Shown here in pieces: positions 7,071 to 14,663 of a DNA stretch of 64,000 nucleotides. This DNA comes from Oscillospiraceae bacterium (GTDB lineage Bacteria; Bacillota; Clostridia; Oscillospirales; CAG-272): positions 1 through 64,000 of the forward strand of contig SVQY01000006.1 in the NCBI GenBank assembly GCA_015065135.1. The letters are read 5' to 3'. Positions within the stretch are counted from its first letter, which is position 1. Every line of letters starts with the position of its first letter. Under the pieces are notes generated by a model. That model was not told where the DNA came from and ran no database searches. It saw only the letters and a program-made list of their open reading frames with translations. The position numbers were made by a program, and so were the translations under genes.

Positions 7071-7304
7071 ATGAAAAAGACATATGCATCCGAATATCGG
7101 CAACTGGGGCTGAAGATCGCCTATTACAGAAAATATCGCGGACTGACACAAGAGCAGCTGGCAGAGAGGATCGACAAAAGCGCCGCTTTTATCGGTCACG
7201 TGGAGGCGCCCAACATCAATAAGGCGATCTCGCTTGACACTTTATTTGATATTGCCGCGGTTTTGGAAATACCCGTTCACAAATTTCTCTTGTTTGAAGA
7301 ATAA
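7071..7304 (+). CDS. XRE-family helix-turn-helix regulator
   Basis: 77 residues from the ATG at 7071, with AGAGGT eight bases upstream (a TTG two codons earlier overlaps it). It is almost only a Cro/C1-type HTH: LGLKIAYYRKYRGLTQEQLAERIDKSAAFIGHVE, then a dimer helix and the ending HKFLLFEE. There is no effector domain. It is divergent from the AbrB-type gene, which suggests the two share operators. Confidence 0.85.
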   Translation: MKKTYASEYRQLGLKIAYYRKYRGLTQEQLAERIDKSAAFIGHVEAPNINKAISLDTLFDIAAVLEIPVHKFLLFEE

Positions 7305-7348
7305 TGCAGAAAAAGCAGGGGGCTTGATCACAGGTCCTCTGCTTTCTC

Positions 7349-7377
7349 TTGCTTTCTGCCGCCCGTTGTGCTATACT
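7349..7377 (+). promoter_or_regulatory. Promoter of the TIM-barrel gene at 7415
   Basis: TTGCTT (7349-7354), a 17-base spacer and TATACT (7372-7377), 38 bases before the ATG. Confidence 0.7.
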
Positions 7378-7414
7378 GTAAAAAACGGCGCAACGCCCTT
7401 CTTTGGAGGTTTTT

Positions 7415-8203
7415 ATGAAATTAGGCATCAGCTATCACTGCTATCCGGGGCTGGATGACGGCACCGAGATCGCCTTGATGAAGAAAAACGGCTTTGAGAC
7501 GACCTTTCTCGCCTCCGAGGACGAGCGCATCGACGAGATCGTTCCCCTGCTGCGGCAGGAGGGCATTCTGATCGAAAATCTGCACGGCCCCCTTTCCGAC
7601 GAGCGGTGCAACGTCAACGATCTGTGGCGCGAGAACGACCGCGCCCCCGTGATGCTGGAGCGCATTATGGACGGGGTGGAAAAGTGCGGAAAATACGGGA
7701 TCCCCACCCTTGTTTTGCACGTGACGGCAGGTCACACGCCGCCCCGCCCCAACAAGCGCGGCTATGAGCGGTTCGTGCAGATCTTTGAGCGCGCACGCGC
7801 CCTTGGCGTGGAGATCGCCGCCGAGAACATCCGCCCCTTCGGCAATCTGGCGTTCATTCTGGAGCAGTTCCCCGACTCCGGCTTTTGCTGGGATGTGGGG
7901 CACGAGGCTTGCTCGGGTGACAAGCGACAGTTTATGCCCATGTTCGGCTGTCAGCTGAAGGCGCTGCACGTCCATGACAATCTACTGGACGGCGACCATC
8001 ATATGATCCCCTACGACGGCAAGATCGACTTTGACCGTGTGGCGCGGCAGATCGCGGAATCCCCCTATACGGGTAGCGTTATGCTGGAAATTATCCGCAC
8101 CGCCAGCCCCCTTTATGCCGAGATGTCTCCCGAGGATTATTACGCCCGCGCAGGCGCCGCCGCCAAGCGGCTGGAGGCAGAGATCGGGAAGTATCGCCAA
8201 TAA
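7415..8203 (+). CDS. Sugar phosphate isomerase/epimerase-like TIM-barrel protein
   Basis: 262 residues from the ATG at 7415, with GGAGG six bases upstream. It has the xylose-isomerase-like (AP endonuclease family 2) TIM-barrel layout: strand 1 KLGISYHCYPG, ENLHGPLSD, PTLVLHVTAG, EIAAENIRPF, GFCWDVGHEA and ALHVHDN, and the last strand SVMLEIIR. The Glu in AAENI, the Asp/His in DVGHE, the His in HVHD and the final Glu form the usual divalent-metal site. These enzymes act on keto-sugars, inosose or sugar phosphates; the substrate cannot be read here. It is monocistronic, followed by a strong palindrome and facing the AraC gene. Four more barrels of this superfamily occur in the window. Confidence 0.78.
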   Translation: MKLGISYHCYPGLDDGTEIALMKKNGFETTFLASEDERIDEIVPLLRQEGILIENLHGPLSDERCNVNDLWRENDRAPVMLERIMDGVEKCGKYGIPTLVLHVTAGHTPPRPNKRGYERFVQIFERARALGVEIAAENIRPFGNLAFILEQFPDSGFCWDVGHEACSGDKRQFMPMFGCQLKALHVHDNLLDGDHHMIPYDGKIDFDRVARQIAESPYTGSVMLEIIRTASPLYAEMSPEDYYARAGAAAKRLEAEIGKYRQ

Positions 8204-8235
8204 TTCCCCCCGCCCAAAAGCTTTCGGAGGGGGTT

Positions 8236-8271
8236 ACAGGGGGACCCCTTTGGCAAAAGGGGTCCCCCTGT
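8236..8271. terminator. GC-rich palindrome between convergent genes
   Basis: ACAGGGGGACCCCTTT mirrored by AAAGGGGTCCCCCTGT. It is very stable but has no T tract, so it may act as a weak terminator, an mRNA-end stabiliser or a repeated palindrome. Confidence 0.55.
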
Positions 8272-8278
8272 CGCATCC

Positions 8279-9136
8279 TTAAAAATTACGGCTCTCCTTG
8301 CGGTATTTCAGCGGGGAGATGCCGTATTTTTTCTTGAACAGCACGAAAAAATACGCCTCGGAGGTGCAGAAGGTGGCGGCGATCTCGGAGATCTTCAGGT
8401 CGGTGTTCTTCAGCATCATTTCAGCGGCGGCAAGCCGCTTGTCGGTCACCAACTCGGAGAAGGTACAGCCGTAGGCGCGCTCGATAATGCGCGCCACCTG
8501 CTTGGTGCTGAGGTACACCCGCCCCGCCAGATCCGACAGGGTGATCTTTTGGGACAGGTTGTGGTTGATATAGTACTCGATCTCGTTGATATGCTCGGCG
8601 GCAGCCTTGTGCCCTTTTTGCGCGTCGTTTGGCATCAGATGCGCCAGCACGCGATTGAAAATGAGGGCTGCCAGCAGCTCCGCATCCCGCTCGGCGGCAA
8701 GAGTGTTCTCCGCACGGCGGCGCGCCAGACGGTCAATGTAAAAAGCTACATCCTCCTCCAGCGGCACGCGGCAGATCTCCTCGCCGATGCAATTTTTTAA
8801 TACCGTTTCGGCCTTTGTGCCCTCCTCCGCCGCAAAAAGCAGGCAAAAGCTGCCGTCGCTATCCGGCAGTGAGTGATGCTGAAAGCGCGGAGGAACGATG
8901 ACGATCTCCCGTTCATAGGTCTTGGTAAAATCCCTTGTGACGATCTGCAAGCTGCCCTCGGTTACAAAAAACGCCTCATAGGTAAAATGCGTGTGAGTTC
9001 CCTTCACATAGCTGGGATCCCTTTCTGTTTTCGCATGCTTTTTGATCCGCGGTCCGTTGCCCACCACAAAAACCTTTAATTTGATGCCCCCTACCTCAAC
9101 TTGGTAAAAAAGGGGCTTTCTGTCTGTGCTTTTCAT
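8279..9136 (-). CDS. AraC-family transcriptional regulator
   Basis: 285 residues. The N-terminal half is a cupin sensor domain (THTHFTYEAFFVTEG, RFQHHSLPD) of the kind that binds sugars. The C-terminal 100 residues are two HTH motifs (KITLSDLAGRVYLSTKQVAR and LKISEIAATFCTSEAYFFVL) ending in KKYGISPLKYRKE, the AraC signature. The ATG at 9134-9136 is the only good start. It has no ribosome-binding site and lies six bases after a TATACT box, so the message may be leaderless. It is divergent from the GH51/LDH2 operon (151-base gap), which it probably controls. Confidence 0.88.
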   Translation of the reverse strand: MKSTDRKPLFYQVEVGGIKLKVFVVGNGPRIKKHAKTERDPSYVKGTHTHFTYEAFFVTEGSLQIVTRDFTKTYEREIVIVPPRFQHHSLPDSDGSFCLLFAAEEGTKAETVLKNCIGEEICRVPLEEDVAFYIDRLARRRAENTLAAERDAELLAALIFNRVLAHLMPNDAQKGHKAAAEHINEIEYYINHNLSQKITLSDLAGRVYLSTKQVARIIERAYGCTFSELVTDKRLAAAEMMLKNTDLKISEIAATFCTSEAYFFVLFKKKYGISPLKYRKESRNF

Positions 9137-9142
9137 ATTTTC

Positions 9143-9171
9143 AGTATAGCACGCGCCCCGCAAAAAATCAA
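9143..9171 (-). promoter_or_regulatory. Promoter of the AraC gene, predicted to give a leaderless mRNA
   Basis: TTGATT (9166-9171), a 17-base spacer and TATACT (9143-9148) on the minus strand. Only six bases separate the -10 box from the ATG, so transcription should start at or next to the start codon. Confidence 0.65.
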
Positions 9172-9231
9172 GTCGAACACAAAAACTTTAATATTCGGAC
9201 ATTTTCGGCGCAAAAAAGTCCCACTTTTGGA

Positions 9232-9260
9232 TTGAAAAGCCGCGTGTTTGGTTGTAGAAT
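9232..9260 (+). promoter_or_regulatory. Promoter of the GH51/LDH2 operon
   Basis: TTGAAA (9232-9237), a 17-base spacer and TAGAAT (9255-9260), 27 bases before the start codon. The imperfect -35 and -10 fit an activator-dependent promoter. Confidence 0.65.
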
Positions 9261-9287
9261 GAAAGCAACAAGCAAGGAGGTGCTTTT

Positions 9288-10751
9288 ATGCTGACCTTAA
9301 AGATCAATACCGAAAAGAAACACGTGATCTCCCCCTATCTGTATATGCAATTTATGGAGCCCCTGGGCGTTTCCGACGCCTCGGTGGATGCGGCCTGGGA
9401 CTTTGTGGAGAACGAATGGTTCCCCGAGGTCATCGACAAGGTGAAGGAGCTGGGCCCCACCATGGTGCGCTTTGGCGGCTGCTTCGCCTCCTATTACCAT
9501 TGGAAGGAGGCCATCGGTGCCATGGCATCCCGTGTACCTATGGTGAACTATGCCTGGAGCGGCCTTTACCACAACCGTGTGGGCACCCATGAGTTCCTGG
9601 ACTTCTGCCGCCGTGTAAATGCCGAGCCGCTGATCGTAGCCAATATGGAATCGGAGGGTCTGGACTTCTGGCAGCGCCCGAAAAACGATACCGTTCGTAT
9701 GGGTACCGCCGAGGAGGCCGCCGAATGGGTGGACTACTGCAACAACCCACACAACGCCCTGCGCATAAAGAACGGCGCAGAGCAGCCCTTCAACGTAAAA
9801 TACTGGCAGGTAGGCAACGAGACCTGCTACCGCACCGTGGGCTACCGCAACAATGAGCGGCACTACGGCTTTACCGCGGATCAGTGCTATGAGACCACAC
9901 AGCGCTTTGCCGAGGCTATGAGAAGATCCGATCCCACCATCAAGCTGATCGGCTGGGGCGACAACAAGACCGCCCACGACGGTGCCAACTGGTGCCGGAA
10001 AATGAGCGAGGCGGACGGCATTGATATGATCGCCTTCCACCATCACTTCGGCTCGGGACTGGAAAACTCTCCCCTGCGTGGCACAGAATACCGCGATAAT
10101 TACGAATGCACCTGGATCCATCTGATGCACGCTCACAAATCGCTGGAGGACCACATCGCCATGATGCGCGCAAACTGCGGTGGCAAGCGCCTTGCCATGA
10201 CCGAGGGTCACTTCGCTCTGCCCGGCAGAAACCGCAACGAGGTGCTTTCCTCCTGGGGCGCCGGCGTGGCATACGCCAGGTGCCTGAACACCATCATGCG
10301 CAACAGCGACGTGCTGGATATCGCCACCATGGCAGACTTTTTCGGCAATGTGTGGCAGGTCAACGCGCTGATGCTGCCCACCCCCATCCGTGCGGGCAAG
10401 CCCTATCTGCAGCCTGTGGGCGCGGTCATGTCCCTCTTTGGCAAATATCAGGGCAAGCAGGCGCTGGACGTGAGCTGCAAGGGCAACGTGGACGTTGTCG
10501 CCTCCGCCACCGATAACAAGATCTATCTGCACCTGGCAAACATTGACATGAAGCACGCCCAGGAGATCGTGCCGGATCTTGGCGGTGCCGCCGTGGTGAG
10601 CGCCGAGATGCACTACATCGCAGAGGATCCCGCCACCGAGATCACACCCGTGAACACCGACGTTTTTGCCGTAAAAACCGTTACCGTTACAGGAAATCGC
10701 ATCACGCTGCCCCCTGCGGCCGTGGCTGCGGTAGAGATCACGCTTGCATAA
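9288..10751 (+). CDS. GH51-like alpha-L-arabinofuranosidase
   Basis: 487 residues, AAGGAGG seven bases upstream of the ATG, no signal peptide (cytoplasmic). It is a clan-A (beta/alpha)8 barrel with GH51 features: SPYLYMQFMEP at the N-terminus, VRFGGCFASYYHW, and the acid/base motif YWQVGNET (Glu178). The expected nucleophile lies in AMTEGHF (Glu306), where most GH51 enzymes have a DEW-type motif. A C-terminal beta domain (about 380-487) follows. Family members release arabinose from arabinoxylan or arabinan oligosaccharides. It is the first gene of a two-gene operon with an LDH2-type dehydrogenase and faces a divergent AraC regulator. The exact GH family should be treated as probable. Confidence 0.72.
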   Translation: MLTLKINTEKKHVISPYLYMQFMEPLGVSDASVDAAWDFVENEWFPEVIDKVKELGPTMVRFGGCFASYYHWKEAIGAMASRVPMVNYAWSGLYHNRVGTHEFLDFCRRVNAEPLIVANMESEGLDFWQRPKNDTVRMGTAEEAAEWVDYCNNPHNALRIKNGAEQPFNVKYWQVGNETCYRTVGYRNNERHYGFTADQCYETTQRFAEAMRRSDPTIKLIGWGDNKTAHDGANWCRKMSEADGIDMIAFHHHFGSGLENSPLRGTEYRDNYECTWIHLMHAHKSLEDHIAMMRANCGGKRLAMTEGHFALPGRNRNEVLSSWGAGVAYARCLNTIMRNSDVLDIATMADFFGNVWQVNALMLPTPIRAGKPYLQPVGAVMSLFGKYQGKQALDVSCKGNVDVVASATDNKIYLHLANIDMKHAQEIVPDLGGAAVVSAEMHYIAEDPATEITPVNTDVFAVKTVTVTGNRITLPPAAVAAVEITLA

Positions 10752-10762
10752 AGGAGAGAAAA

Positions 10763-11896
10763 ATGAGCTACGTAAATTACAGTGTGGAAACACTGAAAAA
10801 TTTCTGTGAGGATATTTTTGAAAAGTTCGGCTTTACCCGAAGGGAGGCGGAGCAGATCACCGACGTGCTGCTGCTTGCCGACCTTTACGGCGTGCAATCC
10901 CATGGCACGCAGCGCCTGGTGCGCTACCACAAATCCATTATGAAGGGCTGCGTCAAGACCGATGCCAAGCCGCAGATCGTATTCGAGACCCCCGTTTCCG
11001 CCGTTATCGACGGCAACGCCGCCATGGGTCAGCTGACCTCCATCTTCGCCATGAACAAGGCCATTGAGAAGGCGAGAAACGTGGGCATGGCATTTGTGAC
11101 GGTGCGCAACTCCAACCACTACGGCATTGCGGGCTACTATACCAAGATGGCCTGCGACCAAGGGCTGATGGCCATCTGCGTCACCAACTCCGAGTCGATC
11201 ATGGTGCATACCAACTCCAAGCAGGCGATCCTCGGCTCCAACCCCATCGCCTTCGCCATGCCCGCCGAGCCCTACCCCTTCTGGTTCGATGCCGCCACTA
11301 CGGTCATCCCCAAGGGCAAGCTGGAGGTCTATCACAAGGCGGACAAGGCCCTGCACGACGGCTGGGCTACCGACGAGACCGGCAAGGAGTGCCACAATGC
11401 AGAGCAGGTGCTTGCCTGCATTGACGGCAAGAAGGGCGTGGGCGGCATTCTGCCCGTGGGCGGTATCAGCGAGGCCTCGGGCAGCCATAAGGGCTACGGC
11501 TACAGCATGATCTGCGAGCTGCTCTGCTCCATCACCTCGGGGGGTGCCACCTCCAACCATCACGTGCGCAAGCCCGGTCAGAGCGCCGGCACCTGCCACG
11601 CCTTTATCGTGATCGACCCCAAGATCTTCGGAGATGCGGAGAAGATCAAGGCGCATCTTTCCACCTTCCTGCAGGAGCTGCGCGACGCCAAACGCGCCGA
11701 CGAGAGCGTGCCGATCTACACCCACGGCGAAAAGGAGATGTACGCAAAGGAAAAGCACCTGCGCGAGGGCATCGACGTAGACGTCAGCACCGTATTGGAG
11801 ATGGTGAACATCTGCCGCGACCTTGGTATTGACAGCAAAAAGTATCTGGGTGACGTGGATCTTTCCAATGCGAAGGAGACCACGTATAAAGTTTAA
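10763..11896 (+). CDS. LDH2-family (malate/L-lactate-type) NAD(P)-dependent dehydrogenase
   Basis: 377 residues, 11 bases after the arabinofuranosidase stop, with AAAGGAGAG upstream. LDH2 landmarks are LADLYGVQSHGTQRL, IDGNAAMGQLTS, the catalytic-site stretch VRNSNHYGIAGYYT, LGSNPIAFAMP and ASGSHKGYGYSMICELL. This family reduces 2-oxo acids or oxidises 2-hydroxy acids, including malate, ureidoglycolate, 2,3-diketogulonate and delta1-piperidine-2-carboxylate. With an arabinofuranosidase upstream, an acid derived from a pentose is a reasonable substrate but not shown. A terminator follows at once. Confidence 0.85.
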   Translation: MSYVNYSVETLKNFCEDIFEKFGFTRREAEQITDVLLLADLYGVQSHGTQRLVRYHKSIMKGCVKTDAKPQIVFETPVSAVIDGNAAMGQLTSIFAMNKAIEKARNVGMAFVTVRNSNHYGIAGYYTKMACDQGLMAICVTNSESIMVHTNSKQAILGSNPIAFAMPAEPYPFWFDAATTVIPKGKLEVYHKADKALHDGWATDETGKECHNAEQVLACIDGKKGVGGILPVGGISEASGSHKGYGYSMICELLCSITSGGATSNHHVRKPGQSAGTCHAFIVIDPKIFGDAEKIKAHLSTFLQELRDAKRADESVPIYTHGEKEMYAKEKHLREGIDVDVSTVLEMVNICRDLGIDSKKYLGDVDLSNAKETTYKV

Positions 11897-11903
11897 AAAA
11901 GCT

Positions 11904-11931
11904 AAAAAAGCCGCCACGTGGCGGCTTTTTT
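11904..11931 (+). terminator. Terminator of the GH51/LDH2 operon
   Basis: AAGCCGCCACGTGGCGGCTT stem followed by a run of T, eight bases after the LDH2 stop codon. Confidence 0.9.
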
Positions 11932-11978
11932 GCATAACATCCCGCAAATGGTGCAGAATAAACACCGAGGTGATGAAC

Positions 11979-12176
11979 ATGACCGATCCTAAGAAAAAGG
12001 AAAGGCGCCCCGAGGTGGAGGCGCCCTACGTGCCGGAATTTGAGATCCCGGATCCCCCCGTGCCTAACCGCGCTCACACCGAAATGTCGGTAAAGGGTGG
12101 CCCCACCGCCGTGGATCCCTTGGGCAATTTTGAAACGGAGCATAACAGCTTGGGTAACTTTGAAAGCGAGAAATAA
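11979..12176 (+). CDS. Small charged proline-rich protein, unknown
   Basis: 65 residues from the ATG at 11979, with GAGG nine bases upstream; an ATG two codons earlier is too close to it. The protein starts with a lysine-rich stretch (TDPKKKERRPEVEAPYVP), then is proline-rich and acidic. It ends with a near repeat, PLGNFETEHN then SLGNFESEK. It is probably disordered and soluble, with no signal or membrane segment. The gene is its own unit between two strong terminators. The clear ribosome site and intact terminator support a real gene. I do not recognise a family. Confidence 0.6.
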   Translation: MTDPKKKERRPEVEAPYVPEFEIPDPPVPNRAHTEMSVKGGPTAVDPLGNFETEHNSLGNFESEK

Positions 12177-12177
12177 G

Positions 12178-12208
12178 AAAAAGCGCTCGGCATTGCCGAG
12201 CGCTTTTT
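12178..12208. terminator. Bidirectional terminator
   Basis: AAGCGCTCGG/CCGAGCGCTT stem with A and T runs. It serves the small rightward gene and the leftward PHP operon. Confidence 0.9.
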
Positions 12209-12211
12209 TGA

Positions 12212-13174
12212 TCAGTTCAGCTCGTCCAAATAGTAGAAGCGGCTGTTGGCATGCTTGCCTGCGGCATCCCGCACCGTAATGCGGAAGAAGTAGTCCTCGG
12301 GCTTTATCTTGAAGGATGCCTTGGTCACAAGAGGGGCATCCCCCTCGGAAAGAATGGCTCCCTTGCGGCGACCTGCGGTGGTGAGAAATACACCCTTCGC
12401 CGCGGAGCAGCGCACGTGTACCGTGTCCCCCTCCATATACAGCTCGGTGATCTCGGGCCCCTCGCTGGCGTAGCAGTTGCCCGCCTCCAGATTTTCCATC
12501 AGATCGGCATAGGACAGTGCAGGGGCCTTGACCATGGTCCACGCGGTACCAAAATGCTGCACGTTGTGGTTGTCATCGCCGCCCACGCAGATCATCCGCT
12601 TGCCTGCACGTGCCATCTGGTCGTACACGCAGGGGGCGTAGTCGATATCCGAGGAGCGCTGAGAAGCGCCGTTGACGATCTCGATGCCGTCCAATCCCTC
12701 TAATTTCGAATAGAGCTCGTGGGTGTTCATCGACCAGTTGGGATGGTTGTAAACCGTCAGGAAGCCAAGCTCCTTTGCGCGGCGGATCGCGGTGTTAAAA
12801 TTCTTGATCTTAAACTTCTTGATGGGCGTTTTTCGCACCCGTTCGGTAATATCCGGACGCTTGGCATAGAAATTCATATGCAGCGCCTCGGCGTGATCGT
12901 TGACCATTACCGCGCCCTTGTATGTGGTAAAGGTGGGGTGGCTTTTTTCGATAAAATCGATCTCATAGGATTTGATGGCGACAAAACGCTCGTCGGTCAG
13001 GTGGTTCAGATCGTGCAGCTGCCCATGCTCGGTAAAGGCAATGGCGGCGTAGCCCAGCTTCAGATACGCCTCCTTCAGCTCCTCGGGGGTCTGCTTACCG
13101 TCCGAAAGGGTGCTGTGGCTGTGCATATTCACCTTGTAGAACTGCCCACCCTCGGGCAACAGATATTTTCTCAT
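12212..13174 (-). CDS. PHP-domain metal-dependent phosphoesterase (first of three paralogues)
   Basis: 320 residues from the ATG at 13172-13174, with GGAGGAGG nine bases upstream. The PHP metal motif NMHSHSTLSDG (His18, His20, Asp25) is followed by FTEHG, VYNHPNWS and GGDDNH, the other metal ligands of the trinuclear PHP site. A C-terminal beta segment ends RFYYLDELN. Relatives hydrolyse histidinol phosphate, nucleotide or sugar phosphates. The N-terminus (KYLLPEGGQFYKVNMHSH) and C-terminus closely match the two PHP proteins at 31.3-33.3 kb, so the three form one lineage-specific family. It is the last gene of a four-gene leftward operon. Confidence 0.82.
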   Translation of the reverse strand: MRKYLLPEGGQFYKVNMHSHSTLSDGKQTPEELKEAYLKLGYAAIAFTEHGQLHDLNHLTDERFVAIKSYEIDFIEKSHPTFTTYKGAVMVNDHAEALHMNFYAKRPDITERVRKTPIKKFKIKNFNTAIRRAKELGFLTVYNHPNWSMNTHELYSKLEGLDGIEIVNGASQRSSDIDYAPCVYDQMARAGKRMICVGGDDNHNVQHFGTAWTMVKAPALSYADLMENLEAGNCYASEGPEITELYMEGDTVHVRCSAAKGVFLTTAGRRKGAILSEGDAPLVTKASFKIKPEDYFFRITVRDAAGKHANSRFYYLDELN

Positions 13175-13221
13175 CGTTTTATCCTCCTCCGTCATGGTTT
13201 TTTGATACCGTTTCGCGTTTT

Positions 13222-14121
13222 TCAGCAGATTGGCTGCTCATCCACGGGCGTTTCGTCATAGAAAAGCTCGAAATTGCCGTTGTGGGCGTGATAGGTCATG
13301 GCAGGGCACACGTGCCAGGTGCGAAAGCTCTTGTCGTCAAACTCCAGCATCTGATAACCCCAGCGCCAATCCTGATGGAACATATTGAAATCCCACCTGC
13401 CGTTGGTGGCTCTGGTGTAATAAGAGAAGGCGCCGATATCATAGATGGAGCGGTCGTTGTACGCCTTCCCCATGCGGATGGTCTCATGGCGGTGGCTATG
13501 CCCCACAAAAAAGGCACGCACACGGGGATTTTCCCGCAAAAAGGCGGCAAAGGGCTCTCCCTCGCGCTGCCACCAGAGGTAGTGCGCCGCAACAAAAACG
13601 GGCAGGTCGGGGTGCTTGGCCATTTCCGCCCTCGCCCATTCGATGTCAAAGGGGGTATAGGCGGAGCCGGATGCCCCTTGGGTGGGACTGTTGTAGGTAT
13701 CCGCCATCAGAAACAGTGCGCCGCCGATGACCACCGAAAACTGTCTCGGCGTGCCAAAGATGGCTTGCCATTGGTCATCGGGATAGCTGTCGTGATTGCC
13801 TGGCAGCACAAAGGTAGGCGCCGGGAATTTGGCCATCACCTCGTCACGGAATTTTTCGCAATAATTATAGGGAAGGTTGCGAAAATCGTAATCATCGATG
13901 GAAAGGTCACCGGGCATCAGAATGGCGTCCAGCGGCGCCTTTTCCTGCTCCCGTTGCAACGCCTCCAGCAAAAAGTCCATGCGCTGCTGCTGGGTGTAGC
14001 CGAGGATGGGACCGTTGGCAAGGGATGCCTTGGCATCCGGGAATTTTTCCTTCAATTCCTTGGCGGTCTCCTCGGTGGTGTAATGCACGTCCGAAACCAG
14101 TAAAATGCGCGTTTTTTTCAT
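13222..14121 (-). CDS. Calcineurin-like metallophosphoesterase
   Basis: 299 residues. It has the binuclear-metal motifs in order: LVSDVHY (D-x-H), MPGDLSIDD (GD), LPGNHDS (GNHD), AAHYLWW and VGHSHRHE (GHxH). There is no signal peptide. Family members cleave phosphomono- or diesters; the substrate is unknown. The start ATG overlaps the stop of the preceding glycosylase gene by four bases, so the two are translationally coupled. The PHP gene follows 47 bases later. Confidence 0.85.
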   Translation of the reverse strand: MKKTRILLVSDVHYTTEETAKELKEKFPDAKASLANGPILGYTQQQRMDFLLEALQREQEKAPLDAILMPGDLSIDDYDFRNLPYNYCEKFRDEVMAKFPAPTFVLPGNHDSYPDDQWQAIFGTPRQFSVVIGGALFLMADTYNSPTQGASGSAYTPFDIEWARAEMAKHPDLPVFVAAHYLWWQREGEPFAAFLRENPRVRAFFVGHSHRHETIRMGKAYNDRSIYDIGAFSYYTRATNGRWDFNMFHQDWRWGYQMLEFDDKSFRTWHVCPAMTYHAHNGNFELFYDETPVDEQPIC

Positions 14122-14648
14122 ACCGTTTCCCTCTTTTCTGTCAAAACGAGATAGCGCCAGGGGCGTTCTCTGTCCTCTTTTTTTGCATAGTCGATGCCCA
14201 CGCGGGGCAGCGCGGTATAGGCGGGCGGCGGCGTGCCGTCATCCTCCACCCAGATACCGCCCTCCTCGGTCAGAGGCAGGCGGTTATCCGCGCAGGTGAT
14301 CCCCATGCCCTTGGTCACGCGGCCGGGGCCCGCATAGCCCTCCACGCCGCGGATCAGCACCGCCTCGGGGTGGCCCTCCATCCCCGTGACCAGATTGAGC
14401 AGACTGTGGATGCCATAGCATAGATAAACGTAGGTAATGCCTCCCTGTTGATAAAGAGCATCAGTACGAGGCGTTCTGCCCTTGTGGGCATGGCAGGCGG
14501 TATCCTCCTCCCCGAAATAGCATTCGGTCTCGGTAATACGTCGCCGCAGCACGCTGCCGTCAGGCAGACGGCGACAGAGCCATTTGCCCAAAAGCCACGA
14601 GGCAAGCTCGGTGGCGGGGCGTGCGAAATCAGCAGCCATTAATAGCAT
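14118..14648 (-). CDS. DNA-3-methyladenine glycosylase (AAG/MPG family)
   Basis: 176 residues from the ATG at 14646-14648, with GGGGTGAG seven bases upstream. It matches the AAG/MPG fold throughout: TELASWLLGKWLCRRL, the active-site region ITETECYFGEEDTACHA, RTDALYQQGGITYVYLCYG (nucleotide-flipping tyrosine region), AVLIRGVE and GPGRVTKGMGI. The second Glu of TETE activates the water that cuts the glycosidic bond of alkylated purines. Lying in one operon with two phosphoesterases and a zinc-ribbon protein is unusual for a repair gene. The identification is firm; the operon's common purpose is not clear. Confidence 0.93.
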   Translation of the reverse strand: MLLMAADFARPATELASWLLGKWLCRRLPDGSVLRRRITETECYFGEEDTACHAHKGRTPRTDALYQQGGITYVYLCYGIHSLLNLVTGMEGHPEAVLIRGVEGYAGPGRVTKGMGITCADNRLPLTEEGGIWVEDDGTPPPAYTALPRVGIDYAKKEDRERPWRYLVLTEKRETV

Positions 14649-14663
14649 AAAACTCACCCCGTA

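Noticed and set aside
6751-7304. Toxin-antitoxin system
   Set aside because: The AbrB-type gene could be an antitoxin, but the partner is a plain XRE regulator in divergent orientation and no toxin fold is visible.
13204-13217. TACCGTTTCG-like word seen in several gaps (13.2, 31.26, 29.59 kb)
   Set aside because: Too short and also present in coding DNA; without genome-wide counts it cannot be told from chance.
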